NCBI RefSeq assembly: GCF_003570885.1
Contig: NZ_QXJC01000001.1
Coordinates: forward strand, 248,001-312,000
DNA from: Simplicispira hankyongi
GTDB lineage: Bacteria; Pseudomonadota; Gammaproteobacteria; Burkholderiales; Burkholderiaceae_C
Direction: 5' to 3'
Length of the DNA: 64,000 bases
Positions 20,529 through 30,770 of the stretch are shown piece by piece; position 1 is the stretch's first letter, and the number at the start of each line of letters is the position of its first letter. A program made the position numbers and the translations under genes. The notes beneath the pieces were generated by a model that saw only the letters and a list, made by a program, of their open reading frames with translations, was not told the origin of the DNA and searched no databases.

Positions 20529-21515
20529 ATGGCCGGAGCCAGTCTGCTGACGCTGCTTGACGATATCGCCACCATCCTCGACGACGTGGCGCTGATGACC
20601 AAGGTGGCCGCCAAGAAGAGCGCGGTCATTGCCGACGACGTGGGCGTGATGACCAAGGTGGCGGCACAAAAGACGGCTGGCGTGCTGGGCGACGACCTGG
20701 CGCTCAACGCCCAGCAGGTCGGTGGTGTGCGCGCCGAGCGCGAGATTCCCGTGGTCTGGGCCGTGGCCAAGGGCTCGTTCCTCAACAAGCTGATCCTGGT
20801 GCCGCTGGCGCTGGCCATCAGCGCCTTTGCGTCCTGGGCTGTGACGCCGCTGCTCATGGTCGGCGGCGCCTTTCTTTGCTACGAAGGTTTCGAGAAAGTT
20901 GCCCACCGCCTGCTGCACAGCCGCCAGCAGGACAAGGTTGAGCACGAAGGCCATGTCCGCGCCAACGCCGATCCCCAGATCGATCTGGTGGCGTACGAGA
21001 AAGACAAGGTCAAGGGCGCGGTGCGCACCGACTTCATCCTCTCCGCCGAAATCGTCACCATTGCCTTGGGCACCGTGGCGACTGCGCCGTTTGGCCAGCG
21101 CCTGGCGGTGCTTTCGGCCATTGCCGTGGTGATGACGGTGGGCGTCTATGGCCTGGTGGCGGGCATCGTCAAGCTCGATGACCTGGGGCTGTGGCTCAGC
21201 CGCAAGTCCAGCAGTGCCGCCCGCAGCCTGGGCGATGCCATCGTGCGCGTCGCGCCCTGGCTGATGAAGGGCCTGACGGTGGTGGGCACGGCGGCCATGT
21301 TTCTGGTGGGCGGCGGCATTCTGGTGCACGGCGTGCACGCCGTGGCCGAGGCCATCGACGCGTTGGCTGCGCGCACGGTCATCGGACCGCTGGGCCATGT
21401 GTGGGCAACGCTGGCCGCACAACTGCTCAACGCCGGCGTGGGCGTGCTTGCGGGCGCGGTGGTGCTGGCGGTGGTGGCGCTGATCCAGCGGCTGCGCCCA
21501 CCGCGCCGCGCTTGA
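20529..21515 (+). CDS. DUF808 family (YedI-like) inner-membrane protein
   Basis: 328 aa. The N terminus MAGASLLTLLDDIATILDDVALMTKVAAKKSAVIADDVGVMTK and the phrase GVLGDDLALNAQQV are diagnostic of DUF808. Several membrane segments follow (LILVPLALAISAFASWAVTPLLMVGGAFLCYEGFEK; AVLSAIAVVMTVGVYGLVAGIV; GTAAMFLVGGGILVHGV; LLNAGVGVLAGAVVLAVVALI). ATG with an AAGGA site (CACAAGGATTCCC). Function unknown in the family. It stands alone between purL and the OmpW-like gene. Confidence 0.92.
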   Translation: MAGASLLTLLDDIATILDDVALMTKVAAKKSAVIADDVGVMTKVAAQKTAGVLGDDLALNAQQVGGVRAEREIPVVWAVAKGSFLNKLILVPLALAISAFASWAVTPLLMVGGAFLCYEGFEKVAHRLLHSRQQDKVEHEGHVRANADPQIDLVAYEKDKVKGAVRTDFILSAEIVTIALGTVATAPFGQRLAVLSAIAVVMTVGVYGLVAGIVKLDDLGLWLSRKSSSAARSLGDAIVRVAPWLMKGLTVVGTAAMFLVGGGILVHGVHAVAEAIDALAARTVIGPLGHVWATLAAQLLNAGVGVLAGAVVLAVVALIQRLRPPRRA

Positions 21516-21623
21516 GCCGTTCGCTAGGGAAAACCCGTGCATTTGATGTGAAGCAGTATTAGCCCTACAAAAAATAGGCTTAATTCCAGTACGGGAATAC
21601 CCCGTGCCACCTTCGAATTGAGC

Positions 21624-22214
21624 ATGAAAAAGAATCTTCTCGCAGCGGCCGCTCTGTGCGCCCTGGCCTGCGGCTCGGCCTTTGCCCAGCAGGCCGAAGG
21701 CCCCTGGATGGTGCGCGTGCGCGCCCTGCATCTGGACAGTGCCAACAAGGACAGTACCGGTCTGAACCTGTCGGTGAATAACAAATGGATGCCCGACATC
21801 GACGTCAGCTACTTCTTCAACCAGAACCTGGCCGCTGAGCTGGTGCTCTCGGTGCCGCAAAAGCACACCCTGAGCTCGGGCGATACCGCCATCGGTTCGC
21901 TCAAGCACCTGCCGCCGACGCTGATGCTGCAGTACCACCACGACCTGGGCGGTTTCAAGCCCTACGTGGGGGCGGGCTTGAACTACACGCGTTTCAGCAG
22001 CGTGCATGCCCCCGCGGGCGTGGACATCGATCGCAACAGCTTCGGCGCGGCGCTGCAAGTGGGGGTGGACATTCCATTGCAAAACAACCTGTACCTCAAC
22101 CTGGACCTGAAGAAGGTCTACATCGGTACCGATGTAAGTGCGGGCGGCGTCAAGGTCGGAACCTTCAAGGTCGATCCGGTGCTGTTGGGCGTCGGCGTGG
22201 GCTGGCGCTTTTAA
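21624..22214 (+). CDS. ompW: OmpW-family outer-membrane protein
   Basis: 196-aa eight-stranded barrel. Signal peptide MKKNLLAAAALCALACGSAFA, then VRVRALHLDSANKD, KWMPDIDVSYFFNQNLAAELVLSVPQKH, PPTLMLQYHH, FKPYVGAGLNYTRFS, and a terminal GVGVGWRF ending in Phe, the barrel-assembly signal. OmpW proteins are small hydrophobic channels, often induced in low oxygen or stress. A half-match to an FNR box (TTGAT-GTGA-AGCAG, 21543-21556) lies upstream but is too weak to claim. Start ATG preferred over a TTG two codons earlier. A strong terminator follows. Confidence 0.93.
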   Translation: MKKNLLAAAALCALACGSAFAQQAEGPWMVRVRALHLDSANKDSTGLNLSVNNKWMPDIDVSYFFNQNLAAELVLSVPQKHTLSSGDTAIGSLKHLPPTLMLQYHHDLGGFKPYVGAGLNYTRFSSVHAPAGVDIDRNSFGAALQVGVDIPLQNNLYLNLDLKKVYIGTDVSAGGVKVGTFKVDPVLLGVGVGWRF

Positions 22215-22233
22215 CGAAGGGCCAGCGCTGCGC

Positions 22234-22262
22234 AAAAGGGCCGGTCACTCCCGGCCCTTTTG
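22234..22262 (+). terminator. Intrinsic terminator after ompW
   Basis: Perfect 11-bp stem AAAAGGGCCGG / CCGGCCCTTTT with a 6-nt loop, ending in a T run. Separates ompW from the ergothioneine genes. Confidence 0.88.
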
Positions 22263-22360
22263 TTGACTGGCACCAGGGGCCGCAGCGATGGCTTGCACGG
22301 CAGGAGACAGCGTGCCGTCACAATGGTTCGCCGATTCTGCCCACAAAGCCCTGCCTACCC

Positions 22361-23278
22361 ATGTACGAGCCCCGCCACGCCGAGATCATCGAAGGCCTTA
22401 CGCGCACGCCAGCCCGTATTTCGCCCAAGTACTTTTACGACGAGCGTGGCTCCAAGCTGTTTGAGGCCATCACGCAGTTGCCCGAGTACTACCCGACGCG
22501 CACCGAGCACGCCATTCTTGAGCAGTCTGGCCCGGAGATTGCCCGCGCCATTGGCAGCGGCTGCACCCTGATCGAGCCCGGCGCCGGCAGTTGCGCGAAG
22601 GCGGCGGTGCTCTGCGGGCTGATTGCGCCGCGCTGTTTTGTGGGTGTCGATATTTCGGCCGATTACCTCAGTGAAGCGGTGCAGCGGCTGGGGGCGCGCT
22701 TTCCGGCGATGGATGCGCGTGCGTTGGGGGGTGACATCACACGCGGCATCCATCTGCCAGACGATTTGCCGGCCGCGCCGCGCCTGGTGTTCTATCCGGG
22801 CTCGTCGATCGGCAATTTTGACCCGCCGAGTGCGCTCGCCTTGCTGCGGCAGATGCGCGCCTTGGCGCGGGACGATGGCGGCCTGCTGATCGGCATCGAC
22901 CTGCCCAAGGATGTGGCCGTGCTCGAAGCAGCGTACGACGACGCGCAAGGCGTGACGGCGCAGTTCAACCGCAATGTGCTGGCGCATCTCAATCGCCTGA
23001 TCGGCAGCGATTTCGAAACCGATGACTGGCGCCACCGCGCCTTCTTCAACCCCGAGGAGTCGCGCATCGAGATGCATCTGGAAGCTTGCGTTCCGGTTGA
23101 TGTGCATTGGCCAGGCGGTGCGCGGGCCTTTGCAATGGGGGAGCGCATCCATACCGAAAACAGCTACAAATACTCGCTGGACCGCTTCTGCGACCTGTTG
23201 GCGCAGGCCGGCTTCGCCCGCGCACGCGCCTGGCAGGATGCGCGCGGGTGGTTTGCCGTGGTGCACGCCCAGCCCTGA
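22361..23278 (+). CDS. egtD: L-histidine N-alpha-methyltransferase
   Basis: Makes hercynine by trimethylating histidine with S-adenosylmethionine, first step of ergothioneine synthesis. 305 aa of the EgtD/DUF2260 family: ISPKYFYDERGSKLFEAITQLPEYYPTRTE at the N terminus, SAM-binding IEPGAGSCAKA (glycine-rich loop), VGVDISADYL, PGSSIGNFDP, and the C-terminal GERIHTENSYKYS. The partner egtB starts 14 bp after the stop. Together they form the two-gene hercynine/sulfoxide module; gamma-glutamylcysteine ligase (EgtA) is not nearby. A C-S lyase (EgtE) is also not nearby. Confidence 0.95.
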   Translation: MYEPRHAEIIEGLTRTPARISPKYFYDERGSKLFEAITQLPEYYPTRTEHAILEQSGPEIARAIGSGCTLIEPGAGSCAKAAVLCGLIAPRCFVGVDISADYLSEAVQRLGARFPAMDARALGGDITRGIHLPDDLPAAPRLVFYPGSSIGNFDPPSALALLRQMRALARDDGGLLIGIDLPKDVAVLEAAYDDAQGVTAQFNRNVLAHLNRLIGSDFETDDWRHRAFFNPEESRIEMHLEACVPVDVHWPGGARAFAMGERIHTENSYKYSLDRFCDLLAQAGFARARAWQDARGWFAVVHAQP

Positions 23279-23291
23279 AAGCGAAGCGCAA

Positions 23292-24550
<1,259 letters not shown>

Positions 24551-24551
<1 letters not shown>

Positions 24552-24618
24552 AATGCTATTGATTCAAGAGCTATAAACGCTTTATAGATAAGCGCTATAG
24601 GCACTTTTTATCAAAATT
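24551..24618 (+). repeat. Dispersed palindromic repeat overlapping a gene end
   Basis: Copy with GAGCTATAAACGCTTTA...GATAAGCGCTATAGGCA then TTTTTATCAAAAT. It fills the gap between the convergent egtB and diguanylate cyclase genes. Its last bases supply the TGA stop and last codons (ATT-TTGA on the minus strand) of the cyclase. Confidence 0.7.
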
Positions 24619-26509
24619 CTTGTGGCGCAAGCACCATCCGGTTGCGCCCCGTCGTCTTGGCCTGGTACAGCGCCTGGTCGGCCGCGGCCACCAGGCTGTC
24701 GGGTGTTTTCCCGGATGACGCCACGGCGGCCGCCACGCCGGCGCACAGCGTGACGCAGCCGCTCGGCGTGGTGGGGTTCGGCAGCGCCAGGGCCGCCACG
24801 GCCTGCTGGACTTCCAGGACCAATGCCTGCATCTGCGCCGCCGTGGCGCCAGGGGAAACGATGGCGAATTCCTCACCGCCGTAGCGCGCCACCAGGTCGG
24901 TGCTGCGTGCCGCGCAATGCACCAGCGCCCCTGCCACGCTGCGCAGGCAGTCGTCGCCCGCCAGGTGGCCATAGTGGTCGTTGTAGGCCTTGAACCAATC
25001 GATATCGATCATGGCCAGCGCCAGCGGTTTGCCGCTGCGCTGCGAGCGCGCCCATTCGCTGGCCAGAGCCTCATCAAACCGGCGCCGGTTGGCGATGCCC
25101 GTCAGGCCATCGGTGCGGCTCAGGGCTTCGAGCCGGTGGTTGGCCGCTTCCAGGGCGATGGTGCGCTCGGCCACATGCGCCTCCAGGCGCTGCTCGTTGC
25201 TCTGCAGCGTGTCGATCAGGGCCTTCTGCGTGGCGAGCAATTCGGCCTGCATGGCCGCCCGCTCGCGCCGCATCTGGTTGAAGCGGTCGGCCAGGGCCAG
25301 CGCCAGCAGCAGCATTTCCAGCGCCGAGCCAAATTGCATGGCGTTCGCCGTGACGGCGTTGGTGGGCATGAGGCCCATGGCGCGCAAGCCATTGATGCCC
25401 GCGCCCAGGCCCAGCAGCGTGAAAGCACCCAGAAAGAAGTACGCGCTTCGCTGGCGCAGCCAGGCAGACCAGGCCGCCACCCCCAGCATGGTCACTATGG
25501 CCAGCACGTACAGCACGGCGGCGGCTTTGATCAGCGTCTGGCTCGTGACCAGAAACAGCAGGGGGCTCAGGTAAAAGAAGGCGACGAAGCCGCGCAGCCA
25601 GGGATCGAGCCGGGGCATCAGGCGGCTTGTTTCCACCATGCGCCGCAAAAACAGCATGCCGCCGGCAATTGCGAAGGAGTAGCCGAAGGAGGTGCACACG
25701 TCGGACCAAAGCGGCGATTCCAGCCGGAAAACCTCTTTCACCAGCCCGTTCTGCCCCGCGACCGCAAAGGCCATGGCGAGTGCAAAGCCGCAGTACAGCA
25801 GGTACAGCCCGTCCTTGAGCCGCACGAACAGCAGCAGGTTGTAGAGCACCATGGCGGCAGCCATGCCGAAGTACCAGGCTTGCGCCGCGTAGTCGCTGCG
25901 TTCGTAGGCGTGAAACGCAGCGGGCTCCCACAGCCGCACGGGCACGATGAAGGCCGTGGTGGACGCCACGCGCAGGTACAGCATCTGCTCGGTTCGCGCG
26001 GGCAGGGTGACGGGAAAGACGAAATTGCGGTTCAGGTAGCCGCGGCTCTCGAAAGGCGCCGTGGTGCCTGTTCGAATGGCGCGGTAGCCGCCCCCAGCCA
26101 TGGGGACATAGACATCCAGGTGCGAGAGGCGCGCATAGGCCACTTCCAGCCACCGCTCTTGCGGTGCATCGCCGGTGTTGGACAGCCGCAGACGCAGCCA
26201 CCAGGCTGAGGGCGTGATGCCAAAGTTCAACGCCTCGCCGGTATGGCGGCTGGGGGCGAAGCGGGCGGCCCATGCTGCAGAGCGCACCTGGTCGAAGCCG
26301 AGCGTGCCGGAAGGGTCTTCCAGCAGGTCGACCCAGGGGGTGAGGTTTGCGGGCGCCGGATGGGCCTGTGCCACGTCCAGCATTCTGTCCACGGGAGCGG
26401 CGGTAATGCCGCTGCCGGCGAGCGCTACGCAGGCACCGGCCAGCGCCAGCGCGGCCAGCAGCCAGCGCAGTGCGAACAAGGGACCAATCAGAAAGCGCCG
26501 ACGCGTCAC
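24611..26509 (-). CDS. Membrane diguanylate cyclase with 7TMR-DISM sensor
   Basis: Makes cyclic di-GMP in response to an external cue. Order: signal/anchor; periplasmic 7TMR-DISMED2 domain (SAWWLRLRLSNTGDAPQERWLEV; YLRVASTTAFIVPVRLW); seven membrane segments (7TMR-DISM, from AQAWYFGMAAAMVLYNLLLF); coiled-coil; GGDEF domain with LTGIANRRRFDEAL, IDIDWFKAYNDHYGHLAGDDCL and the active-site motif as GGEEF. The GGEEF form is fully catalytic in known enzymes; no inhibitory RxxD was noted upstream of it. Start uncertain: GTG (used here) or a TTG six codons earlier, neither with a good ribosome site. Alone in its transcription unit. Confidence 0.92.
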   Translation of the reverse strand: MTRRRFLIGPLFALRWLLAALALAGACVALAGSGITAAPVDRMLDVAQAHPAPANLTPWVDLLEDPSGTLGFDQVRSAAWAARFAPSRHTGEALNFGITPSAWWLRLRLSNTGDAPQERWLEVAYARLSHLDVYVPMAGGGYRAIRTGTTAPFESRGYLNRNFVFPVTLPARTEQMLYLRVASTTAFIVPVRLWEPAAFHAYERSDYAAQAWYFGMAAAMVLYNLLLFVRLKDGLYLLYCGFALAMAFAVAGQNGLVKEVFRLESPLWSDVCTSFGYSFAIAGGMLFLRRMVETSRLMPRLDPWLRGFVAFFYLSPLLFLVTSQTLIKAAAVLYVLAIVTMLGVAAWSAWLRQRSAYFFLGAFTLLGLGAGINGLRAMGLMPTNAVTANAMQFGSALEMLLLALALADRFNQMRRERAAMQAELLATQKALIDTLQSNEQRLEAHVAERTIALEAANHRLEALSRTDGLTGIANRRRFDEALASEWARSQRSGKPLALAMIDIDWFKAYNDHYGHLAGDDCLRSVAGALVHCAARSTDLVARYGGEEFAIVSPGATAAQMQALVLEVQQAVAALALPNPTTPSGCVTLCAGVAAAVASSGKTPDSLVAAADQALYQAKTTGRNRMVLAPQEF

Positions 26510-26558
26510 GGCACGAAGGGCGCTCAAGGCGCAGGGAGTGGTGGGGTGCCGATCATCG

Positions 26559-26594
26559 CAGGCTGCGGGCCACGCACTGTGCGCCCGCAGCCTG
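26559..26594. other. Hairpin in the gap before the diguanylate cyclase gene
   Basis: Perfect 11-bp inverted repeat CAGGCTGCGGG / CCCGCAGCCTG around a 14-nt loop that itself contains CGCAC-TG-TGCG. No T run on either side, so it is not a classic terminator. It lies between two minus-strand genes and could be part of a 5' leader or operator. Confidence 0.45.
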
Positions 26595-26683
26595 CATTTC
26601 GCTATATAAGGTAGAGCAGAAAAGCATTGCAGGCTGTGCGTCAGAGGCCAAAATCGTTCTGGTTTCCAACCTCACCACCAGGT

Positions 26684-27967
26684 TCAGACCTTGTCCAGCG
26701 CCTGCGCCAGATCGGCCTGCAGGTCGTCAATGTGCTCGATGCCGACCGACAGGCGCACCATGTTCTCGCTCACGCCGGCCTTTTCCATCTCGGCGGCGTC
26801 GAGCTGGCGGTGCGTGGTCGAGGCCGGGTGTGTGGCGAGCGACTTGGCATCGCCAATGTTCACCAGGCGCGTGAACAAATCGAGCGCGTCAAGGAAGCGT
26901 GCACCGGCGGCACGCGGGTCGGCGTCGCTGCCCTTGAGTCCGAAGGACAGAATGCCCGAGGCCCGCCCGCCCATCTGGCGCTGCGCCAGCGCGTGGTCGG
27001 GGTGGTCGGGCAGCCCGGCATAGCGCACCCATTCCACCTTGGGGTGGCTTTGCAGGAACTTGGCCAGCGCCAGGCTGTTGTCGCAGGTGCGGTCCATGCG
27101 CAGCGGCAGGGTTTCGATGCCTTGCAGCGTGAGCCAGGCGTTGAAGGGCGAGATGGCGGCGCCCATGTTGCGCAGCGGCACCACGCGGGCGCGGCCGATG
27201 TAGGCGGCAGCCCCCAGGGCTTCCGTGTAGACCACGCCGTGGTAGCTGACGTCGGGCTCGTTCAGGCGCTTGAAGCGGGCCTTGTGCTCTGCCCAGGGGA
27301 ACTTGCCGCTGTCCACGATGATGCCGCCGATGCTGTTGCCGTGGCCGTTCATGTACTTGGTGAGCGCATGCACCACGATGTCGGCGCCGTGCTCGATGGG
27401 GCGGCACAAGTAGGGGCTGGGCACGGTGTTGTCGACGATGAGCGGCACGCCAGCGCCGTGCGCCACCTTGGCCAGCGCGGCGATGTCGGTCACGTTGCCC
27501 AGCGGGTTGCCGATGGACTCACAGAACACCGCCTTGGTGCGTGCGTCGATCAGCTTGGCAAAGCTGGCTGGGTCGCGCGGGTCGGCAAAGCGCACCTCGA
27601 TGCCCTGCTGCGGGAAGGTGTGGGCGAACAGGTTGTAGGTGCCGCCATAGAGCGTGCTGGCCGAGACGATGTTGTCGCCCGCCTCGGCAATGGTCTGGAT
27701 GGCCGCGGTGATCGCCGCCATGCCAGACGCCAGTGCCAGTGCCGCCACGCCGCCTTCGAGTGCAGCCACGCGCTGCTCCAGCACGTCGGTGGTCGGGTTC
27801 ATGATGCGGGTGTAGATGTTGCCCGCCACCTTCAGATCGAACAGGTCGGCGCCGTGCTGTGCGTTGTCAAAAGCGTAGGCCGTGGTCTGGTAGAGCGGCA
27901 CGGCGGCGGACTTGGTGGTCGGGTCGGGTGTATAGCCGGCGTGGACAGCAAGGGTTTCGATCTGCAT
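26684..27967 (-). CDS. metY: O-acetylhomoserine sulfhydrylase
   Basis: PLP enzyme that makes homocysteine from O-acetylhomoserine and sulfide (direct sulfhydrylation route to methionine). Cys/Met metabolism family: VPLYQTTAYAF, YTRIMNPTTDVLEQRVAALEGG, LYGGTYNLF, CESIGNPLGNVTDI, PLIVDNTVPSPYLCRPIEHGADIV and the PLP lysine in HALTKYMNGHG. 427 aa, the long form typical of MetY/Met17 rather than the ~400-residue cystathionine enzymes. ATG at MQIETLAVHAGY chosen; an upstream extension does not look coding. Transcribed alone; no methionine riboswitch seen ahead of it. Confidence 0.93.
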   Translation of the reverse strand: MQIETLAVHAGYTPDPTTKSAAVPLYQTTAYAFDNAQHGADLFDLKVAGNIYTRIMNPTTDVLEQRVAALEGGVAALALASGMAAITAAIQTIAEAGDNIVSASTLYGGTYNLFAHTFPQQGIEVRFADPRDPASFAKLIDARTKAVFCESIGNPLGNVTDIAALAKVAHGAGVPLIVDNTVPSPYLCRPIEHGADIVVHALTKYMNGHGNSIGGIIVDSGKFPWAEHKARFKRLNEPDVSYHGVVYTEALGAAAYIGRARVVPLRNMGAAISPFNAWLTLQGIETLPLRMDRTCDNSLALAKFLQSHPKVEWVRYAGLPDHPDHALAQRQMGGRASGILSFGLKGSDADPRAAGARFLDALDLFTRLVNIGDAKSLATHPASTTHRQLDAAEMEKAGVSENMVRLSVGIEHIDDLQADLAQALDKV

Positions 27968-28070
27968 GACTGGAGTCTCTCTGGAGGTGGTGGGGTGAAC
28001 GGTGAACGCGCACGCGTCCGTGCGAGTCGGCATTTTGCACGCCCCGTACGGGCGATGGTCGAACCATTGG

Positions 28071-30770
28071 CTATGAGCTTATCTGGCGGCCTGGCTTACG
28101 GCGCAGGGCTTTTTCAATCTCCGCCGCGCCATAGACAGCGGCGGCGGCGCCCAGGCAGATCAGCAGTTCGGGCAGGCTCAGGGGCTGGGTCTTGAAGATG
28201 GGGTTGAGAAAGGGCACATAAATGGTGGCCAGTTGCAGAAGAAAGGTCAGCAGCACGGCCCCCAGCAACGGGCGGTTGCTGCACAGGCCAAGCCGCCACA
28301 GGGGTTCGCTCTCGGACCGGATGGCGAGCACATGCGCCATCTGGGCCAGCGTGAGCACGGTGAACACCATGGTCTGCCAGTGGGCGTGGCCGGTGTGCAG
28401 GGCCCAGGCCTGCACCGCCAGGCACAGTCCGGCAATCAGCAGGCCCATGAACAGGATGTGCTGCCACATGCCGTGGGCAAACAGGCTTTCGTCCGGCGCG
28501 CGGGGCGGGCGCCGCATGGTGCCGCGTTCGGCCGGTTCGGCGGCCAGTGCCAGGCCGGGCAGGCCGTCGGTGACCAGGTTGACCCACAGGATGTGAATGG
28601 GCAGCAAGGGAATGGGCAAAAAGAGCAGGGGCGCGAGGAAAATGGTCCAGATCTCGCCCGAGTTGCCCGTCATGGCATAGCGCACAAACTTGCGGATGTT
28701 GTCGTAGATGCGCCGCCCCTCGCGGATGGCCGCGACGATGGTTGCGAAGTTGTCGTCCAGCAGCACCAGGCTGCTGGCTTCACGTGCCACGTCGGTACCG
28801 CCGCGCCCCATGGCCACGCCAATGTCGGCCTGTTTGAGGGCGGGTGCATCGTTCACGCCATCGCCGGTCATGGCGACGAAATGGCCTTGGGCCTGCAGTG
28901 CCTGGACGATGCGGATTTTTTGCGCCGGATCGACCCGTGCGTATACCTGTACCTGCTCGACGCGCGCACGCAGGACCGCATCGTCCAGCGTGGCCAGGTC
29001 CGCGCCGGTCAGGACAGGGGCATCGCTGCGCGTCACGATGCCCAGGCGGTGTGCAATGGCGCGGGCGGTGGCGGGATGGTCACCGGTGATCATCACGGGG
29101 GTGATGCCCGCGCTGATGCAGTCGCGCACGGCGGCCATGGCTTCCGGGCGAGGCGGGTCGATGAGTGCGATCAGGCCTAGCAACTCCAGCTGGCTTTCCA
29201 TGGCATCGAGCGCGTTGGTGTCGGGCAGGCGGTCATGGCTGCGCCGGGCCAGGGCCAGTACGCGCAGGCCCTGCGCGGCCAGACGAGAGGCCGTGGCCAG
29301 CGCACTGGCGCCGTCGAGCGGGGTGCTGCCCTCGGGTGTCCATTGCGTGGCGCAGCGCGGCAGCACCGATTCGGGCGCTCCCTTGGTGTAGGCAACGAAG
29401 CCTGCGCCCTCCCGGTGAAAGGTGGTCATGCGCTTGCGGTCCGAATCAAAGGGCTGCTCCTGCACGCGTGGGCAGGCGTGGTCCAGCTCGGCTTTGTCCA
29501 GTCCGCCAGCGTGCGCGGCCAGCACCAGGGCCGTCTCGGTGGGGTCACCGGTCCAGGTTGCGCCAGCGTCGGGCACATCGCAGACGCCGGGCTCGTTCTG
29601 TCGGTGGCGCGTGGCGTCATTGCACAGCGCAGCGGCGCGCAGCGCCTCGCGGTGTATGGCGCTGGGCAGAGTGTCGCCGGGGAACCAGGGCTGCTCCTGC
29701 ACCACCAAAAGCTCTGCGTGCATGCAGTTCTGTGTGAGGGTGCCCGTCTTGTCCGAGCAGATGGTGGTCACCGAGCCCAGCGTTTCGACCGATGGCAGGC
29801 GGCGCACCAGGGCATGCACCGCGACCATGCGGCGCGCGCCCAGCGCCAGCAACACCGTGACCACGGCGGGCAACGCCTCCGGGATGGCCGCCACGGCCAG
29901 GCTGATGGCTGTGAGCGCCATCAGCAAAGGGGCCTCGCCGCGCAGCACGCCGACCACAAAAACAATGGCACAGATCCCCAGCACGGCCAGCGCCAAGCGC
30001 TTGCCGAAGGCGGCCAGTCGCAACTGCAGGGGGGTGTTGCGGTCGTCGCTGTCGAGCAGGCGTGCGATTTTGCCCAGTTCGGTGTGCATGCCCGTGGCCA
30101 CCACCAGCCCGCGGGCCCGGCCATGGGTCGCCGTGGTGCCCTTGAAGGCCATGTTGGTGCGGTCGCCAAGCGCAGGGGCTTCTTGCTGTGCCAGGGGGGC
30201 GGTCTGCTTGGCCACGGTGACGGATTCGCCAGTCAGCGCGGATTCATCCACGTGCAACTGCGTGATGTCGATGAGCCGCAGGTCGGCAGGGATCTGGTTG
30301 CCGGCCTCCAGCAACACAATGTCGCCTGGCACCAGGCTGCTGGCGGGCACCACCTGGACCGCGCCACCGCGCAGTACCGTGGCGTGTGCTGCAGCCAGTT
30401 GCCGCAGGGCGGCCATGGCCTGGTCGGCGCGCCAGGCCTGAACGAAGCCGATCACGGCATTTAGAACGACGATCACCAGGATAACCAGGGTGTCGGTCAG
30501 CTCTCCCACCAGGCCCGAGACCACGGCAGCGCCCAGCAGCACCAGCACCATGAAATCCTTGAACTGCTCGGCCAGCAGTGCCACTTTGCTGCGTTGCGGG
30601 GCGCCGGCCAAGGCGTTGGCGCCGTGCTGCGCGGCGCGCCGCTGGGCCTCCTCGGGGTGCAGGCCGCAACCAGGATCGACCCCATGGGCCTGGACGAGGT
30701 CATGGACTTCACGCAGATGCGCCGCTGCGGACGCGGCGGTCGGGGGGCGGGGTGCCGGGTCAGGTGCCAT
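28071..30770 (-). CDS. P-type cation ATPase, P2A calcium-pump type
   Basis: Inner-membrane ATP-driven cation exporter, most likely for Ca2+. Actuator loop with DESALTGES, transmembrane metal site PEALPAVVTVLLALGARRM (usually PEGLP in calcium pumps, here PEALP), phosphorylation site D in CSDKTGTLTQN, KGAPE nucleotide loop, and hinge GDGVNDAPALKQADIGVAMG. C-terminal membrane segments include the N-x2-D-type IHILWVNLVTDGLPGLALA. 899 aa, complete. Start overlaps the end of the upstream cation/proton antiporter by 11 nt, so both are co-translated and likely serve the same ion. Confidence 0.93.
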   Translation of the reverse strand: MAPDPAPRPPTAASAAAHLREVHDLVQAHGVDPGCGLHPEEAQRRAAQHGANALAGAPQRSKVALLAEQFKDFMVLVLLGAAVVSGLVGELTDTLVILVIVVLNAVIGFVQAWRADQAMAALRQLAAAHATVLRGGAVQVVPASSLVPGDIVLLEAGNQIPADLRLIDITQLHVDESALTGESVTVAKQTAPLAQQEAPALGDRTNMAFKGTTATHGRARGLVVATGMHTELGKIARLLDSDDRNTPLQLRLAAFGKRLALAVLGICAIVFVVGVLRGEAPLLMALTAISLAVAAIPEALPAVVTVLLALGARRMVAVHALVRRLPSVETLGSVTTICSDKTGTLTQNCMHAELLVVQEQPWFPGDTLPSAIHREALRAAALCNDATRHRQNEPGVCDVPDAGATWTGDPTETALVLAAHAGGLDKAELDHACPRVQEQPFDSDRKRMTTFHREGAGFVAYTKGAPESVLPRCATQWTPEGSTPLDGASALATASRLAAQGLRVLALARRSHDRLPDTNALDAMESQLELLGLIALIDPPRPEAMAAVRDCISAGITPVMITGDHPATARAIAHRLGIVTRSDAPVLTGADLATLDDAVLRARVEQVQVYARVDPAQKIRIVQALQAQGHFVAMTGDGVNDAPALKQADIGVAMGRGGTDVAREASSLVLLDDNFATIVAAIREGRRIYDNIRKFVRYAMTGNSGEIWTIFLAPLLFLPIPLLPIHILWVNLVTDGLPGLALAAEPAERGTMRRPPRAPDESLFAHGMWQHILFMGLLIAGLCLAVQAWALHTGHAHWQTMVFTVLTLAQMAHVLAIRSESEPLWRLGLCSNRPLLGAVLLTFLLQLATIYVPFLNPIFKTQPLSLPELLICLGAAAAVYGAAEIEKALRRKPGRQISS

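Noticed and set aside
21543-21556. FNR-box-like TTGAT-N4-AGCAG before ompW
   Set aside because: Second half matches only three of five bases; too weak to call.
26627-28195. 522-codon plus-strand frame opposite metY
   Set aside because: Shadow of metY; no signal peptide, domain or ribosome site.
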